Source: Bacteroidales bacterium (GTDB lineage: Bacteria > Bacteroidota > Bacteroidia > Bacteroidales > CG2-30-32-10). Taken from it: DNA of 64,000 nt. Position 1 is the first letter of the stretch; each line of letters starts with the position of its first letter. The notes beneath the pieces were generated by a model. It saw only the letters and a program-made list of their open reading frames with translations. It did no database searches and had not been told where the DNA came from. Positions 28,489-36,482 of the stretch are shown here, one piece after another. The stretch covers positions 1-64,000 of the forward strand of contig DAOQAK010000006.1 in assembly GCA_035353855.1 (NCBI GenBank), given 5' to 3'. The translations under genes were made by a program, and so were the position numbers.

Positions 28489-29812
28489 TATATTTAAAGA
28501 AAATATGGTCAATCTTTTTGATGAAGATATTTCTTCAGAAGAAAAAGATGAAATGCTGCAACACATTGAAAAATGTAGCTATTGCAGGCATGAATACGAA
28601 GAAATGAAATCGGTAATGTCCGAAATCAAACCACAAATTAAAATTAAAGCAAGCCGTGAATTGAAATCAAAAATTATGGAACAACTTAAAACGAGCGTAA
28701 ACATGGACACACAGGAAAAAGGCAAGATCATAAAATTCAGAATGCCGGTATGGGCAAAAGCAGCGGCTATTGCGGCGGTTATAGTAATTGCCGTTATCAT
28801 TGCACCATTTATAAAATTGAATTCTTCTGACACAAGCGGAGAAGTCTACGCCGCCAATGCATTATTCGATAAATCAATTGCCGCTATGTCAAACCTGAAA
28901 ACAATTTATTTAAATTTAAACATCCGGACGCTTGTCAGAGATAATTTCGATTTGATTGAAATGGATAGCGATTTTGTAAAAAACGAAATTCGGGAAAATT
29001 TTTCTTCACCAAGAAAATGGAAAATGGAAAAACAAGGCTTAACCGTTTTAATGGATGGAAAAAATCAATATAAATACATAAAAGACGATATTGCTTTAAA
29101 AGCTGACACAAATTACGGATTCGTGGAATGGCTGCAAATACTGCTTAAGCCAACATTGATCATGGAAAATGAAAAAAAATTCTCGAAAGAAAATAATGCA
29201 AAATACACCATTGATGAAACGGGTGATAAAGTTGTTCTTACTGTAAAAGCAAAAGCATTGGGCAATTTCAAAAACGATTACATGCTGAATAAGACCATAC
29301 TGGAATCGAACAATACAAGGATATACACTTTCGATAAAGAAACAAACTTACTGCTATCATTACAGGTTTATATTGAAAAAAACAATAAAGATGTATTGGT
29401 ACTCGACACTAAAGAAATAAAATATAATATCAATATCCCTGATGAAACATTCTCGATAAAACTACCGGAAGGAATGAGCTGGACAGATGTAAAAACATTA
29501 GAACCTTCAAAATCGGACAATATGAAAAAAATAGCCAGTGAAGATGCTGCAAAAATATTTTTTGAAGGACTTGAAAATAATGATTGGGATAAAGTAAAAA
29601 ATGTTTATTCATTACCTCTTAATAACGAAACCAAAGCATATTACGGCGGACTGAAAATTATCAGTATTGGCAAGGCTTTCAAGTCAGGTTTGTATCCGGG
29701 TGAATTTGTTCCTTATGAAATAAAATTAAAATCAGGGGAAACAGCCAAAGCAAACCTTGCCATAAGAAATGATAATAAAGAAAAATTATGGCAGGTTGAC
29801 GGAGGGTTTTAA
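28478..29812 (+). CDS. Anti-sigma factor with zinc-finger, one membrane span and large extracytoplasmic domain
   Basis: A 444-residue inner-membrane regulator translated together with the sigma factor: its ATG lies inside the sigma gene and is preceded by AGGAGG, an unusually strong ribosome site for this genome. The cytosolic part (1-85) has the zinc-finger anti-sigma motif HIEKCSYC (HxxxCxxC). One transmembrane helix spans about 88-110 (WAKAAAIAAVIVIAVIIA). The remaining 330 or so residues face the periplasm and begin like a LolA/outer-membrane lipoprotein-sorting fold (LFDKSIAAMSNLKTIYLNL). A C-terminal segment from about 350 resembles a small separate domain. The sensor signal is unknown. 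Confidence 0.8.
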   Translation: MNCNIFKENMVNLFDEDISSEEKDEMLQHIEKCSYCRHEYEEMKSVMSEIKPQIKIKASRELKSKIMEQLKTSVNMDTQEKGKIIKFRMPVWAKAAAIAAVIVIAVIIAPFIKLNSSDTSGEVYAANALFDKSIAAMSNLKTIYLNLNIRTLVRDNFDLIEMDSDFVKNEIRENFSSPRKWKMEKQGLTVLMDGKNQYKYIKDDIALKADTNYGFVEWLQILLKPTLIMENEKKFSKENNAKYTIDETGDKVVLTVKAKALGNFKNDYMLNKTILESNNTRIYTFDKETNLLLSLQVYIEKNNKDVLVLDTKEIKYNINIPDETFSIKLPEGMSWTDVKTLEPSKSDNMKKIASEDAAKIFFEGLENNDWDKVKNVYSLPLNNETKAYYGGLKIISIGKAFKSGLYPGEFVPYEIKLKSGETAKANLAIRNDNKEKLWQVDGGF

Positions 29813-29828
29813 TTTTAGCAAAATGTTT

Positions 29829-29863
29829 AATGGCGTTCACGGTTAAAAACCGTGAACGCCATT
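29829..29863 (+). terminator. Intrinsic terminator of the sigma/anti-sigma operon
   Basis: A perfect 16-bp stem (AATGGCGTTCACGGTT with its complement) and a three-base A loop, followed by ATTTTATTT. It lies 17 bases after the anti-sigma stop. Confidence 0.85.
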
Positions 29864-29865
29864 AT

Positions 29866-30265
29866 TTTATTTAATACCTGTGAATATTACTATTCAAAAC
29901 TTTTCACAAAAACCAAAACGATTCTTCAATCAGAATTTTTCATTTATAACTGATTTTTATTTGTTTGTCTAATTCCTGCATTACCGGAATAACTGTAAAA
30001 TCAATAGTTTCATTACAATCACTTAAAAAAACATCACCTGACGGTGGTGTATATTCATTTTACTTGTTTGTTGAAAGATATAGCGGGTTAAGCTAATATT
30101 CTTGCATTCCGGCTACAATGTTATATTATTTTGTTTTATCATTCTTTACAGAAACACTGAATTCATACTGCATGCAGGTATCTCAAATTTCAGGAACGAA
30201 TGAAATTTAAAAAGGCGTAAACCGAAAAGCCCAGAATAGAGTAGGTAAAACAAATATCAAACAAA
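29866..30265 (+). other. 400-base non-coding leader region of the RiPP precursor
   Basis: No convincing gene is seen. The stretch holds an imperfect direct repeat (TTCCTGCATTACCGG at 29973 and TTCTTGCATTCCGG near 30100) and a short hairpin CACC-TGAC-GGTG. No full TTTG/TAnnTTTG promoter is clear. The start of the precursor transcript must lie in here. Confidence 0.45.
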
Positions 30266-30571
30266 ATGAAAAAAATTGAAGATTTCACAAAAGGGAGCAT
30301 TAATCTGAAAGAGCTGATGAATGCAAAAGAATTAAAAGACACCAAAGGCGGAACTTGCTTTATTAACACTGTGAATTGTGTAAGCGGATATGCTGTTTGC
30401 AATGGACAGAATTCAATTTGCTACACAGGAATGGCTAATTGTTCCGGTGGTTCGGGAGGTTGCACCACTAATGCCAGCACCGGCTGCACCGGCGATATGA
30501 GCGGCCCCGGAGGCGGTGGTTGTATTGGCGGAGTTAGAGAATGTTGGAGCAATCTTGCACCTGCATTATAA
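30266..30571 (+). CDS. RiPP precursor peptide, GG leader, nine-cysteine core
   Basis: A 101-residue precursor for a ribosomally made, modified peptide. Residues 1-29 form a charged helical leader ending LKDTKGG (cleavage expected after Gly29). The 72-residue core holds nine Cys and 16 Gly. Cys occur at 31, 38, 45, 52, 59, 66, 74, 86 and 93: five successive gaps are exactly C-x6-C, then 7, 11 and again 6. A Gly usually follows two or three residues after each Cys. The leader style recalls the precursors of the GG-Bacteroidales natural-product class. A radical SAM maturase lies 119 bases downstream. The product and activity are unknown. Role as precursor is inferred from leader, core and neighbour. 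Confidence 0.8.
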   Translation: MKKIEDFTKGSINLKELMNAKELKDTKGGTCFINTVNCVSGYAVCNGQNSICYTGMANCSGGSGGCTTNASTGCTGDMSGPGGGGCIGGVRECWSNLAPAL

Positions 30572-30606
30572 TAAGCCAAGAACATTTATTTGTACAAATC
30601 AAAATG

Positions 30607-30644
30607 CAATTCTTCTGCTTCGTTTAAAAGTTGCAGAAGAATTG
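30607..30644 (+). terminator. Hairpin between precursor and maturase, possible attenuator
   Basis: CAATTCTTCTGC (30607-30618) and GCAGAAGAATTG (30633-30644) form a perfect 12-bp stem with a 14-base loop, followed by TTTCCCTT. It could stop part of the transcription so that precursor exceeds enzyme, or protect the precursor message. The T-tract is short. A palindrome ATTTGTACAAAT lies just before, at 30589-30600. Confidence 0.5.
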
Positions 30645-30690
30645 TTTCCCTTACTTCAATAATAATCTTCAACCATCTAAAAAATAAATT

Positions 30691-32187
30691 ATGAATACAG
30701 AGAATAACGAAAAATATGTTTTAAATCCCGATTATAATTTCAGGAACGATGTTAAAAGAGCTATAATCATTGCTAACTCTTCGCCGCAATGCGAAGCCTC
30801 GAACAACGAATGGTTATCGTACATTCACCCGGCACAGGCAATGATATTGTCATTTTTTTCAAAACCCACCACCATCGAAAATGCTGTAGGCGAATTAAGT
30901 TCTTTCCTTAGTTTAAGCAACGATGAAACATACCATATCATTAAACCTTTTATTGAAAACCCCGAAGCTGTTTACACCGAATATGAAGGAATAAACTGCC
31001 AGTTCCCCAAACAAATCATCATCAAATATGAAGAGCATCTGAAAATAAACAATACTTACACTCCCGAAGATTTTATTTATAACGAATTGGATTTCGATTC
31101 GTCAAGACTTATCAAAGGACCTTCGCTGATAACAATAATGCTTACCAACATTTGCGTTACTAATTGCATTTATTGTTATGCCGACAGGAACGAAAAGATA
31201 TCGTGCCAGATCCCTTTCTCACGAATCAAAGAGATGATAAGCGAAGCAAAACAACTGAAGATAAAAGATATTCATGTGGGGGGAGGCGAATTCTTTCTTT
31301 ACAATAAATGGTATGAGCTTCTTTCCGAGTTAAAGGATCAAGGTTTTGAAAGAAATTTCATTTCGACAAAAGTTCCCATTACCGAAAATGATATTCTGAA
31401 ACTGAAAAAATTTGGTGGAATCACTTTCCAGTTTTCATTCGATTCGCTTTCTGAAAATAAGATAACGAAAATACTTGGTGTTCGCAGAAACTATGTTTCG
31501 GAAATGAAAAACACCCTGGAAACTATGGATAAACATAATATTCCTTATCATGTGATTTCGGTATTGACAAAACTGAATTCGGATAAAAATGATTTGACAG
31601 AAATGTACAATTACCTTTCGACACTGAAAAGAATCAAGTACTGGCAGGTACGCATAGCATTCAAATCGCTTTACAGCTCAACTGAGTTTGAAAGCATCAA
31701 GCTTCAGAAAAACGAACGCCAGCAAGTGTTTGAGCATATTGACGAATTGAACAAACAAAATAAATTAAAAATAGATATTGATAAATCATACCTCGAGCGA
31801 GGATATTTTACTGCCAAAAAAGGAAGCAGATCATTTCCCGGTGCAACATGCACTGCCAACCGTTCGCACATGTATGTCCTTCCCGACGGCAATGTTACCA
31901 TTTGCGAACAAATGTACTGGAAGAAACGTTTTATAATAGGCAATGTACTGAAGAATTCCATAGAAGAAATTTGGAACTCGCCGGCTGCGCTTAAATGGGT
32001 AAACTTTACAAAAGATGATTTCCGCAATGCCAGCGCTTGTAAGAATTGCGAGCTACTCGATGAGTGCAGCAATAAGTATCCGAATAAATGCTGGGCAGAT
32101 GTTCTGAAAGTTTATGGCGATGAGAACTGGGACTTCCCCGACCCCAGATGTATCAAGGCTCCGCAGCTTATCAACGAGATAATTTAG
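30691..32187 (+). CDS. Radical SAM/SPASM peptide maturase
   Basis: A 498-residue enzyme expected to modify the adjacent precursor. Residues 1-110 (opening LNPDYNFRNDVKRA, then HPAQAMILSFF) look like a PqqD-type leader-recognition domain. The radical SAM cluster motif CVTNCIYC has Cys155, 159 and 162, followed by a GGGEFF glycine motif. The C-terminal SPASM domain is complete: Cys387, Gly400-x4-Cys405, Cys450-x2-Cys453-x5-Cys459-x7-Cys467 and Cys487, enough for two extra iron-sulfur clusters. Such enzymes form thioether or carbon-carbon crosslinks in peptides. The Cys-rich substrate makes thioethers a natural guess. The organisation resembles GG-Bacteroidales maturases. No transporter gene is adjacent. 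Confidence 0.88.
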   Translation: MNTENNEKYVLNPDYNFRNDVKRAIIIANSSPQCEASNNEWLSYIHPAQAMILSFFSKPTTIENAVGELSSFLSLSNDETYHIIKPFIENPEAVYTEYEGINCQFPKQIIIKYEEHLKINNTYTPEDFIYNELDFDSSRLIKGPSLITIMLTNICVTNCIYCYADRNEKISCQIPFSRIKEMISEAKQLKIKDIHVGGGEFFLYNKWYELLSELKDQGFERNFISTKVPITENDILKLKKFGGITFQFSFDSLSENKITKILGVRRNYVSEMKNTLETMDKHNIPYHVISVLTKLNSDKNDLTEMYNYLSTLKRIKYWQVRIAFKSLYSSTEFESIKLQKNERQQVFEHIDELNKQNKLKIDIDKSYLERGYFTAKKGSRSFPGATCTANRSHMYVLPDGNVTICEQMYWKKRFIIGNVLKNSIEEIWNSPAALKWVNFTKDDFRNASACKNCELLDECSNKYPNKCWADVLKVYGDENWDFPDPRCIKAPQLINEII

Positions 32188-32952
32188 TAAGTAATTTCTT
32201 CTTTTTACACTCTTTACAAACGAATGCGAACAAGGCAGACAAGTTGACAAGGCATAAGTTTACAAGAGAAGTCATACCGATTGTATATATGTAATAGTCC
32301 AATAAATTGTACTATAACATCTATGTCATCGGCATAACCATTGTAAAATTTAAAATATCCTTTGGACTATTTTAAATTAACAATTGGTATCAGAATGCTG
32401 AAGTGAGAATTCAGAATTATTTCTTTTATACCCTATACCCTTATTTGCTCAACTGTTCAACTGTTCAATTGTTCGATTGCTCAACTGTTCGATTGTTTAA
32501 TTGTGGACTTGATTTCAATAAATTTCTTTGTGTCCTTTGTGAAAAAACTTTGCATGCTTTGCGGTTAAAAGAAAAGTTGATAAGTAGACAAGGCATAAGT
32601 TTACAAGAGAAGTCAGAATGCTGAAATGAGAATTCAGAATTGTTTTAATTCGTTTTTCTTTTATACCCTATACCCTTATACCTTTCAAATGTTCAGTAGT
32701 TTTTGGGTAAGGCGGCTGGTTTGGGCAAATGTTTCTTGTTGATGGTGTTTATACTATAACCCTTTGACTATTGACTAAACAAGTCGCTCAACCTTTCAAC
32801 CAATAACATTTTCAATATCCAATGTCCAATTCTCAATATTGAATTTCCATGTTCATTTAATGTTTATACCATATACCCTTATACCTATATACCCTTATTT
32901 GTTCAATGGTTGACTGAATACTGAATTTTCTATTTACTATTTTCTATAAAAA
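32188..32952. repeat. Non-coding island of short repeats
   Basis: A 765-base gene-free stretch with several repeated blocks. Block A, 29 bases (GACAAGGCATAAGTTTACAA...), occurs at 32246-32274 and 32587-32615, identical. Block B, 29 bases with one mismatch (TCAGAATGCTGAARTGAGAA...), occurs at 32390-32418 and 32613-32641. Block C, 24 bases (TTCTTTTATACCCTATACCC...), occurs at 32421-32444 and 32656-32679, with a weaker third copy near 32862-32900. The order A-B-C is kept in both sets, so a larger unit was probably duplicated. A CTTTG-rich segment lies at 32524-32570. No transposase or terminal inverted repeats are seen. Confidence 0.75.
32449..32504 (+). repeat. 8-bp tandem repeat, seven copies
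   Basis: Seven back-to-back copies of an eight-base unit, consensus TCAAYTGT: TCAACTGT twice, TCAATTGT, TCGATTGC, TCAACTGT, TCGATTGT and TTAATTGT. The unit contains the palindrome-like CAATTG/CAACTG core. It could be a protein-binding array or slippage product. Confidence 0.8.
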
Positions 32953-32981
32953 CAAAAAAGCCCGTCTTATGCAGACAGGCT
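32953..32981 (-). terminator. Intrinsic terminator of korAB
   Basis: AGCCCGTCT and AGACAGGCT form a nine-base stem with one mismatch and a TATGC loop. On the minus strand it runs into a T6 tract. It lies 29 bases beyond the korB stop. Confidence 0.8.
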
Positions 32982-33010
32982 CTAAAAACCAATAATATTA
33001 CTAAAAAAAA

Positions 33011-34048
33011 TTATTTTATTTCCCAGGTGTCGCCACTATTTAGTAAATCGTCAACGCATTGAATTTTTGAAGTAGCTTTAGCTGTTTTAATCTGTTCTTC
33101 AACAAGGTCGTCGTAAGTTGGGAACATTGCCGAACGAATTACTCCTAATGCAACAGGATATAATGGCGGAGCCATTTTAGCCAGCATCAGGTGAATACCG
33201 GGATCCTGGTCGTACTGGTCGTGAACCAAAAGATCACTTTCGGTAATTCCATTCTTACCAATTTCAACAACTTCGATATGTGTTCCTTTCAGGCGAAGCC
33301 CTTTATTTTTGTTTTTACCGAATATCATAGGTTCACCATTTTTCAGTATCAACTGGTTGTCGTCACGGGTTTCTTTTGAAGTAATTAAATCGTGAACGCC
33401 ATCGGCAAAAATTACGCAATTCTGCAATACTTCAACTACCGATGTTCCATCATGTTTAGCTGCTTCAAACATAACTTCCGTCATCAGTTTAGGATTAGTA
33501 TCCACCACACGTGCAAAGAAAGTTCCCTGTGCACCTAAAACCAGTTCGCCGGCATTGAAAGGATGTTCAATAGTTCCCTGTGGAGAAGTTTTAGTTACCG
33601 TGCCCATTTCTGTAGTTGGAGAATATTGACCTTTGGTTAAGCCATAAATCCGGTTATTGAAAAGCATGATGTTCAAGTCAACATTTCTGCGGATAATATG
33701 AATGAAGTGGTTGCCGCCAATAGCCATTGAATCGCCATCACCGGTAGCTACCCAAACACTCAGGTGCGGATTTGAAACTTTAGCGCCTGTTGCAATTGGA
33801 TTAGCTCTTCCATGAATACTGTGAAAACCATAAGTATTCACGTAATACGGAAACCTCGAAGAACAACCGATACCTGATATCACTAAAAAATTTTCTTTTC
33901 TATATCCAATCTTGGGGAAAACATTTGCCAAAGAGGAAAGTATTGCATGGTCGCCACATCCGGGACACCATTTCACCATCTGATCGCTTACAAAATCTTC
34001 TTTCGACAGTGGTACTCTTGATCTTTCTACTGTTAAATTTTCTTCCAT
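33011..34048 (-). CDS. korB: 2-oxoacid:ferredoxin oxidoreductase, beta subunit
   Basis: A 345-residue cytosolic subunit that binds thiamine diphosphate and a 4Fe-4S cluster. The CPGCG motif near residue 28 and GIGCSS near 62 supply cluster cysteines, with a further Cys in LQNC. The TPP-binding part is GDGDSMAIGGNHF followed by MLFNNRIYGLTKGQYSPTT. With KorA it converts a 2-oxoacid, most likely 2-oxoglutarate, and CoA to acyl-CoA and CO2 with reduction of ferredoxin. Its gene begins three bases after korA ends, so the two form an operon. Confidence 0.92.
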   Translation of the reverse strand: MEENLTVERSRVPLSKEDFVSDQMVKWCPGCGDHAILSSLANVFPKIGYRKENFLVISGIGCSSRFPYYVNTYGFHSIHGRANPIATGAKVSNPHLSVWVATGDGDSMAIGGNHFIHIIRRNVDLNIMLFNNRIYGLTKGQYSPTTEMGTVTKTSPQGTIEHPFNAGELVLGAQGTFFARVVDTNPKLMTEVMFEAAKHDGTSVVEVLQNCVIFADGVHDLITSKETRDDNQLILKNGEPMIFGKNKNKGLRLKGTHIEVVEIGKNGITESDLLVHDQYDQDPGIHLMLAKMAPPLYPVALGVIRSAMFPTYDDLVEEQIKTAKATSKIQCVDDLLNSGDTWEIK

Positions 34049-34051
34049 AGC

Positions 34052-35905
34052 TTAGTTCTCCTTTAATATTTTTGCAAATTCTTCTTTTAATTCATTAACG
34101 GTAAAGGGCAATCCCTGAATTTTATTATATTGATGATATGGAATTTCGGGGAAATTAATTTTCAGATATTTTACAAACTGACCGAGATTAAGTTCACACA
34201 CAACAATTTTTTTGAAATTCTTAAGTATGTCTTTGGTATTTTTCGGTAGTGGGGAAATATTCCTGAAATGTGCTAGGCTAACCGATTTTCCTTCATCCTG
34301 CATTTCTTTCACCGCAGCTAAAACCGATCCATAGCTTCCTCCCCAGCTCACTACGAGTAAATCACCTTTTGCATCGCCAACAAGTTTTTGTTCGGGAATA
34401 AAATCTGCAATTTTTTCAACTTTTTTCTCGCGAAGATGGCTCATTAATTCATGATTTGAAGGATCCATTGAAACGGAACCTATACCATCTAACTTTTCCA
34501 GTCCGCCAACCCTGTGACGTAAACCTTCGGTTCCCGGTAAAGCCCATTTTCTTACCAGTGTTTCCTTGTCTCTTTTAAAAGGCTGATAATCGGGATCATT
34601 AGGTTTTGCAACAGGAGGATTGATTTTAGGCAGATCTTTTACTTGAGGAATTTTAAATACTTCCGAACCCTGACCTATATATCCATCAGTAAGAACAATA
34701 GCCGGAGTCATATGTTCCATAGAAAGTTTTGCTCCTTCATAAGCAGCATAAAAACAATCGGCAGGACTTGAAGCAGCAACAATAATCAAAGGACCTTCGC
34801 CATTACGTCCATATAAAGCCTGGAGTAAATCGGATTGTTCCGATTTTGTTGGTAATCCTGTAGAAGGACCACCACGTTGTACATTCACGATAACGAGTGG
34901 AAGTTCAGTCATTACAGCCAGTCCGATTGCTTCCGATTTTAATGAAAGTCCAGGACCTGATGTGGTAGTACAAGCCATTGAACCGGTAAAACTGGCGCCA
35001 ATAGCTGAACATATACCTGCAATTTCATCTTCTGCCTGGAAAACTTTTGCACCTAATGATTTGTGTTGTGCAAGCTCCATCAGGATTTCAGTTGCAGGAG
35101 TAATAGGATAAGAACCCAGGAATAACGGACGTCCTGAATTCTCTGAAGCTGCAAGTAAACCCCATGCAGTAGCAACATTTCCGGTAATATTACGAAATTT
35201 GCCTTTATCTGTTTTTGTGGTAGCAGGAACTTTAAATGTAGAATGAATAATTTCAAGGGTTTCTGCAAAATTGTAACCGGCCCTGATAACTGCTTTATTC
35301 ACTTCAATCATCTGGGGTTTTTTCTTGAATTTCCTTTCAAAGAATTCATCTGTAGTTTTGAAATCACGATTAAAAAGGAAATATGTTATGCCTAATGCAA
35401 ACATATTTCTTGTTTTGCCTGCTGTTTTATTATCAATGCCTTTATCTTTAACTGTAGCTAAGGTCAAAGAAGTTATAGGAGCTTTTATCAGCTTGTACTC
35501 ATTAAGACTTCCATCTTCAAGCGGGTTATTCTTATAACCGGCTATTTTAATGTTTTTTTCATCAAAGGTATCGGCATCAACTACAATGGTTGCACCTTTC
35601 TTTGCCCATTTCAGGTTTGCCTTCAGTGAAGCAGCATTCATTGCTACCAGCACATCAGCCAAATCGCCCGATGAGTGAATCTTACTATTACTTATACGTG
35701 CCTGAAAACCGGAAACACCTGCAATAGTATTATGTGGTGCCCTTATTTCGGCAGGATAATCAGGGAACGTAGCTATAGCGTTTCCTGCTAAAGCAGCTGC
35801 ATCAGCAAAAAGATTGCCCGAAAGCTGCATTCCATCACCCGAATCGCCTGCAAAACGAATAACTGCATCGTGCAACTCAACTACCGTATTTTCTTTTTTT
35901 GACAT
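34052..35905 (-). CDS. korA: 2-oxoacid:ferredoxin oxidoreductase, fused gamma-alpha subunit
   Basis: A 617-residue fusion. The N-terminal 190 or so residues are the gamma domain (VIRFAGDSGDGMQLSG, then FPDYPAEIRAP). From about 235 the alpha domain follows (LGSYPITPATEILMEL, EDEIAGICSAIGAS, TTSGPGLSLKSEA, VNVQRGGPSTGLPTKSEQSDL). A C-terminal domain carries SWGGSYG and NLGQF. It pairs with the adjacent KorB. The gamma-alpha arrangement is common for 2-oxoglutarate-type enzymes, but pyruvate or another 2-oxoacid cannot be excluded by eye. The ferredoxin gene lies divergently upstream and is the likely electron acceptor. Confidence 0.92.
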   Translation of the reverse strand: MSKKENTVVELHDAVIRFAGDSGDGMQLSGNLFADAAALAGNAIATFPDYPAEIRAPHNTIAGVSGFQARISNSKIHSSGDLADVLVAMNAASLKANLKWAKKGATIVVDADTFDEKNIKIAGYKNNPLEDGSLNEYKLIKAPITSLTLATVKDKGIDNKTAGKTRNMFALGITYFLFNRDFKTTDEFFERKFKKKPQMIEVNKAVIRAGYNFAETLEIIHSTFKVPATTKTDKGKFRNITGNVATAWGLLAASENSGRPLFLGSYPITPATEILMELAQHKSLGAKVFQAEDEIAGICSAIGASFTGSMACTTTSGPGLSLKSEAIGLAVMTELPLVIVNVQRGGPSTGLPTKSEQSDLLQALYGRNGEGPLIIVAASSPADCFYAAYEGAKLSMEHMTPAIVLTDGYIGQGSEVFKIPQVKDLPKINPPVAKPNDPDYQPFKRDKETLVRKWALPGTEGLRHRVGGLEKLDGIGSVSMDPSNHELMSHLREKKVEKIADFIPEQKLVGDAKGDLLVVSWGGSYGSVLAAVKEMQDEGKSVSLAHFRNISPLPKNTKDILKNFKKIVVCELNLGQFVKYLKINFPEIPYHQYNKIQGLPFTVNELKEEFAKILKEN

Positions 35906-35984
35906 AATTATTTAGGGTTTTTAATTTGTTGCGAAATTAAAGAGATTTTAATTCATTATCTCCTTGAATACTATAAATTTTTCG

Positions 35985-35992
35985 CAAAGGTA
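35985..35992 (-). promoter_or_regulatory. Putative korAB -7 box (TACCTTTG)
   Basis: On the minus strand TACCTTTG matches TAnnTTTG exactly, about 80 bases before the korA ATG. The -33 region has only a weak match. The gap 35906-36201 separates korAB from ferredoxin and appears to hold divergent promoters. Confidence 0.45.
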
Positions 35993-36137
35993 TTTGTTAA
36001 TTGAATAACAATAAAAAAAAATCTGTGTTTTTTTTAAATAAATCATTTATACATCATATGTTTCAAGAGATATAAACATATATATACTATTTAAATATTT
36101 TTCTTTTTTTATTAAAATAAATTTTTTTACAACTTTT

Positions 36138-36170
36138 TTTGCAACTATATAAATAATCCAAATATATTTG
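36138..36170 (+). promoter_or_regulatory. Ferredoxin promoter
   Basis: TTTG at 36138-36141 and TATATTTG at 36163-36170 are separated by 21 bases, a full match to the Bacteroidetes pattern. A start near 36177 gives a leader of about 25 bases to the ferredoxin ATG. Confidence 0.7.
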
Positions 36171-36201
36171 CACCTGAATATAAACTTTAAAACTTACTAA
36201 A

Positions 36202-36369
36202 ATGGCTTATAAAATTGGTGACGATTGTACTGCATGCGGCACATGTAAAGATGAATGCCCTGTTGAAGCAATATCTGAAGGCGACATCTATAAAATTGAT
36301 CCTGATGTTTGCACAGATTGTGGCGCTTGCGCTGATGTTTGTCCTGTTGAATGCATTAAACCGGAATAA
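36202..36369 (+). CDS. Two-cluster 4Fe-4S ferredoxin
   Basis: A 55-residue ferredoxin. Two cluster motifs are plain: CTACGTCKDECP (Cys9, 12, 15 and 19) and CTDCGACADVCP (Cys36, 39, 42 and 46), so it carries two 4Fe-4S clusters, clostridial type. A further Cys follows at 50. It is a low-potential electron carrier and lies divergent from korAB, whose enzyme needs just such an acceptor. The next gene starts 114 bases later after a terminator, so it is probably transcribed alone. Confidence 0.96.
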   Translation: MAYKIGDDCTACGTCKDECPVEAISEGDIYKIDPDVCTDCGACADVCPVECIKPE

Positions 36370-36414
36370 TACATCGGAAAAAATTAATTCCGAAGATTCG
36401 GAACAGAATTTACC

Positions 36415-36441
36415 AAACATCCCGCAATTTGCGGGATGTTT
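36415..36441 (+). terminator. Ferredoxin terminator
   Basis: A perfect 11-bp stem (AAACATCCCGC and complement) with an AATTT loop, 46 bases after the ferredoxin stop. A smaller hairpin TTCCGAA-GA-TTCGGAA precedes it at 36387-36402. Confidence 0.75.
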
Positions 36442-36482
36442 GTGTTATATAGAATCATTGATACGGTAATAATATATCATAC

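Noticed and set aside
30190..30402. A 70-codon minus-strand frame opposite the RiPP precursor start
   Set aside because: It overlaps the leader of the precursor, looks like hydrophobic shadow sequence and has no promoter-like context.
32403..32624. A 73-codon plus-strand frame in the repeat island
   Set aside because: It translates the tandem and direct repeats (the repeated CSTVQLFDCSTV pattern) and has no start context; it is non-coding.
32246..32679. CRISPR array
   Set aside because: The repeats are of different kinds, occur only two or three times and are not separated by even spacers; no cas gene is present.
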